Below are positions 14,135-16,121 of a stretch of DNA of 16,121 nucleotides, piece after piece. The stretch's first letter is position 1. Every line of letters begins with the position of its first letter. The position numbers were made by a program, and so were the translations under genes. The DNA comes from an uncultured Phaeodactylibacter sp. (GTDB taxonomy: Bacteria; Bacteroidota; Bacteroidia; Chitinophagales; Saprospiraceae), in assembly GCA_913062745.1 (NCBI GenBank), contig CAJXXJ010000014.1:1-16121 (forward strand), in the 5' to 3' direction. The notes under the pieces were generated by a model that had not been told where the DNA came from, did not search any database, and worked only from the letters and a program-made list of their open reading frames with translations.

Positions 14135-16121
14135 ATGCCGGAAAACGACCTCCACCTGGATCAGGACCCACTGTGGTTCAAAGACGCAATTATTTACGAA
14201 TTACACATCAAAGCCTTTCAGGACAGCAATTCTGATGGCATTGGTGATTTTAACGGGCTGATTGAAAGGCTCGACTATCTGCAGGAACTGGGCGTCACTG
14301 CAATCTGGGTGCTCCCCTTCTACCCTTCTCCGCAGCGCGATGGCGGGTACGACATATCTGACTATTACTCGATCAATCCGGACTACGGCGACGTACGGCA
14401 GTTTAAAACGCTGATGCAGGAGGCCCACAAGCGCGGGCTGCGCGTCATCACAGAGCTGGTCATCAACCACACTTCCGATCAACACCCGTGGTTTCAGCGG
14501 GCACGCCGGGCACCGGTAGGCAGCCCGGAGCGGGACTACTATGTCTGGAGCAAAACCACCGAGCGCTACAAAGATGTACGCATCATTTTCCAGGATTTTG
14601 AGAAATCAAACTGGACCTGGGACGACGAGGCTGGTGCCTACTACTGGCACCGTTTCTACAGCCATCAGCCGGATCTCAATTTTGACAACCCGCGGGTGCA
14701 GGAGGAAATTTTCAAAATCATCGACTTCTGGGTAGATATGGGTGTGGACGGCTTCCGGCTCGATGCCATCCCCTACCTGTTTGAGCGCGACGGCACCAAT
14801 TGCGAGAACCTGCCGGAGACCCATACTTTCCTGAAGAAGCTACGCGCCCGGGTGGAAAAACGGGCACCGCATGTGATGCTTTTGGCGGAAGCCAATATGT
14901 GGCCGGAAGACTCGGCCTCCTACTTTGGAGATGGGGATGAGTGCCATATGAATTACCACTTCCCGATCATGCCGCGCATGTTTATGTCAATCAAGATGGA
15001 AGACCGCCACCCGATCATTGACATCATCGAGCAGACGCCGGAAATTCCGGAGAACTGCCAATGGGGGATATTCCTGCGCAACCACGATGAGCTGACGCTG
15101 GAGATGGTGACGGATGAGGAGCGCGACTATATGTACCGGGCCTACAACAAGGATGCCTCCTCCCGGATCAACCTCGGCATCCGCCACCGGCTGGCCCCGC
15201 TGCTGGATAACAACCGGCAGCAGATCGAACTGATGAACTCCCTGCTGTTCAGCCTGCCCGGCACGCCGGTGCTGTACTACGGGGACGAGCTGGGCATGGG
15301 CGACAACGTGCACCTGGGCGACCGCGATTGTGTACGGACGCCGATGCAGTGGTCGCCCGACCGCAACGCCGGGTTCAGCCGCGCCAATCCGCAGGAACTC
15401 TACCTGCCGACGATCATGGACCCGATCTACGGCTTCGAGACCGTCAACGTCGAAGCCCAGACCCGGTCGTCGTCGTCGCTCTTGAACTGGATGAAGCGGC
15501 TGATCTCGGTGCGGCGGGCCCACAAGACCTTCGGGCGCGGCTCGCTCGAGTTCATCTATCCCGGCAACCGCAAGATCTTCGCGTACAGCCGGGCGCATCA
15601 GGGCGAGGTCATCCTGTGCGTGGTGAACCTGTCGCGCCACGCCCAGCCGGTGGAGCTGGATCTGGCGGTCTATGCCGGGCGCGTGCCGGTGGAGCTGCTG
15701 GGACGCACGCCGTTTCCCCCCATCGGCGAGTTGCCGTATCTGCTGACGCTGCCAGCCTACGGCTTCTACTGGTTCCTGTTGGCGGAGGAGGCCGAAGTGC
15801 CGAGCTGGCATCAGACCATCCCCGAGCCGCTGCCGGACTTCGTCACCGTGGTCATGCGCGACGGGTGGTCGGCGCTGGACGATCCCACCAACCGGCGCTC
15901 GCTGGAGCGCCAGGCGCTCGTGCCGTTCGCCCGCAACCAGCGCTGGTTCGCCGCCAAGGACGCCGCCGTCGCGCGCATCGGGATGGGGCCGACCGCGGTC
16001 CTGCGCGAGGGCGCCGAGGGCCTGTGCCTGCAGATCCTCGAGGTCGAACTCGCCGACGGCAGCGCGCACCGCTACGTCCTGCCGCTCGCGGTCGCGTGGG
16101 GCGAAGAGAACGTCCACACCG
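14135..16121 (+). CDS. treS: Trehalose synthase (maltose isomerase, GH13) with maltokinase-type extension, 3' end outside window
   Basis: The enzyme interconverts maltose and trehalose by an intramolecular double-displacement reaction. The frame stays open from the ATG at 14135 to the window end (662 codons). DPLWFKDAIIYELHIKAFQDSNSDGIGDF opens a GH13 barrel; the catalytic residues are D210 (FRLDA), E252 (LLAEAN) and D318 (LRNHDEL). NHTSDQHPWFQ (111-121) and PGTPVLYYGDELGMGDN (375-391) are TreS signatures. The barrel C-terminal sheet ends near 550 (YGFYWFLL). After a linker, residues 596-609 (PFARNQRWFAAKDA) begin a maltokinase cap domain, as in fused TreS-maltokinase proteins of about 1,100 residues. 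Such a fusion would phosphorylate maltose to feed glycogen synthesis through GlgE. From about residue 400 the codon use and protein type change sharply, so the two halves may not come from one organism. ATG at 14135 is chosen because an in-frame stop lies at 14093-14095. Confidence 0.93.
   Translation, partial: MPENDLHLDQDPLWFKDAIIYELHIKAFQDSNSDGIGDFNGLIERLDYLQELGVTAIWVLPFYPSPQRDGGYDISDYYSINPDYGDVRQFKTLMQEAHKRGLRVITELVINHTSDQHPWFQRARRAPVGSPERDYYVWSKTTERYKDVRIIFQDFEKSNWTWDDEAGAYYWHRFYSHQPDLNFDNPRVQEEIFKIIDFWVDMGVDGFRLDAIPYLFERDGTNCENLPETHTFLKKLRARVEKRAPHVMLLAEANMWPEDSASYFGDGDECHMNYHFPIMPRMFMSIKMEDRHPIIDIIEQTPEIPENCQWGIFLRNHDELTLEMVTDEERDYMYRAYNKDASSRINLGIRHRLAPLLDNNRQQIELMNSLLFSLPGTPVLYYGDELGMGDNVHLGDRDCVRTPMQWSPDRNAGFSRANPQELYLPTIMDPIYGFETVNVEAQTRSSSSLLNWMKRLISVRRAHKTFGRGSLEFIYPGNRKIFAYSRAHQGEVILCVVNLSRHAQPVELDLAVYAGRVPVELLGRTPFPPIGELPYLLTLPAYGFYWFLLAEEAEVPSWHQTIPEPLPDFVTVVMRDGWSALDDPTNRRSLERQALVPFARNQRWFAAKDAAVARIGMGPTAVLREGAEGLCLQILEVELADGSAHRYVLPLAVAWGEENVHT
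15335..16121 (+). other. Segment of foreign composition inside the trehalose synthase gene
   Basis: From about 15,335 to the end GC is higher: 60-base rows I counted give 65-73%, against 48-58% for rows between 14,641 and 15,180 (the rows at 15,181-15,300 are already 65-70%). Ten of 14 serines use TCG here, against 2 of 17 earlier in the same gene, and GTA valine codons, present before the point, do not occur after it. The encoded protein (for example ELLGRTPFPPIGELPYLLTL) looks like proteobacterial TreS. The change falls in a strongly conserved block (VRTPMQWSPDRNAGFS). Exact breakpoint uncertain by roughly 100 bases. Confidence 0.7.

Noticed and set aside
14987..16117. Long minus-strand open frame (376 codons) opposite the 3' part of the trehalose synthase gene
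   Set aside because: High-GC DNA has few stop codons in the antisense frame. The product is His/Arg/Gln-rich with no domain, while the plus strand encodes clear TreS sequence.
1..16121. CRISPR array, tRNA, rRNA, insertion sequence or prophage
   Set aside because: No regularly spaced repeats, no cloverleaf-like segments with CCA-proximal features, and no transposase, integrase or phage gene were found on reading both strands.

Overview
The window looks like a chromosomal piece of a member of the Bacteroidota, most likely a Saprospiria/Lewinella-like bacterium of moderately high GC. The signs are a type IX secretion (T9SS) C-terminal sorting domain on a secreted protein, several matches to the Bacteroidota promoter consensus (TTG, a 17-23 nt spacer, TAnnTTTG), a Bacteroidota-style A-type Fe-S carrier, and a small membrane-anchored protein of a type I associate with this phylum. 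I see no tRNA, rRNA, CRISPR array, insertion sequence or phage gene. The genus is a guess.

Layout. (1) 2-2302: the 3' part of a ClpB-like AAA+ protein with an unusual C-terminus that resembles a peptide chain release factor without its GGQ loop. A small unknown gene converges on its end (2268-2516). (2) 2736-3774: a divergent pair, a membrane-anchored coiled-coil protein (minus) and an IscA/HesB Fe-S carrier (plus), driven by two overlapping consensus promoters. (3) 4215-6092: a large T9SS cargo protein. (4) 6206-7471: NADP isocitrate dehydrogenase, convergent with the cargo gene across a strong shared terminator. (5) 7472-7792: a 321-base gap that may hold a decayed gene end. (6) 7793-8317: a flavin reductase-like protein, ending in a strong hairpin terminator. 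(7) 11892-8382: a tight minus-strand operon of prolyl oligopeptidase lipoprotein, CdaA-type diadenylate cyclase and GNAT acetyltransferase. (8) 12093-13917: an exported coiled-coil protein of unknown function, then the tRNA hydroxylase MiaE. (9) 14135 to the window end: trehalose synthase running into a maltokinase-type domain, cut by the window edge.

Most genes are housekeeping: TCA cycle, Fe-S assembly, tRNA modification, c-di-AMP signalling, trehalose/maltose metabolism. Two places stand out. The Clp-release factor fusion suggests an AAA+ unfoldase directed at ribosomes or stalled translation products. The trehalose synthase gene changes character near 15,335: GC rises, TCG becomes the main serine codon, GTA disappears, and the protein begins to look proteobacterial, while the frame stays open. 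That is either a recent allelic recombination or, more likely in my view, a chimeric assembly joined inside a conserved coding block. The last ~790 bases should not be assumed to belong to the same organism.
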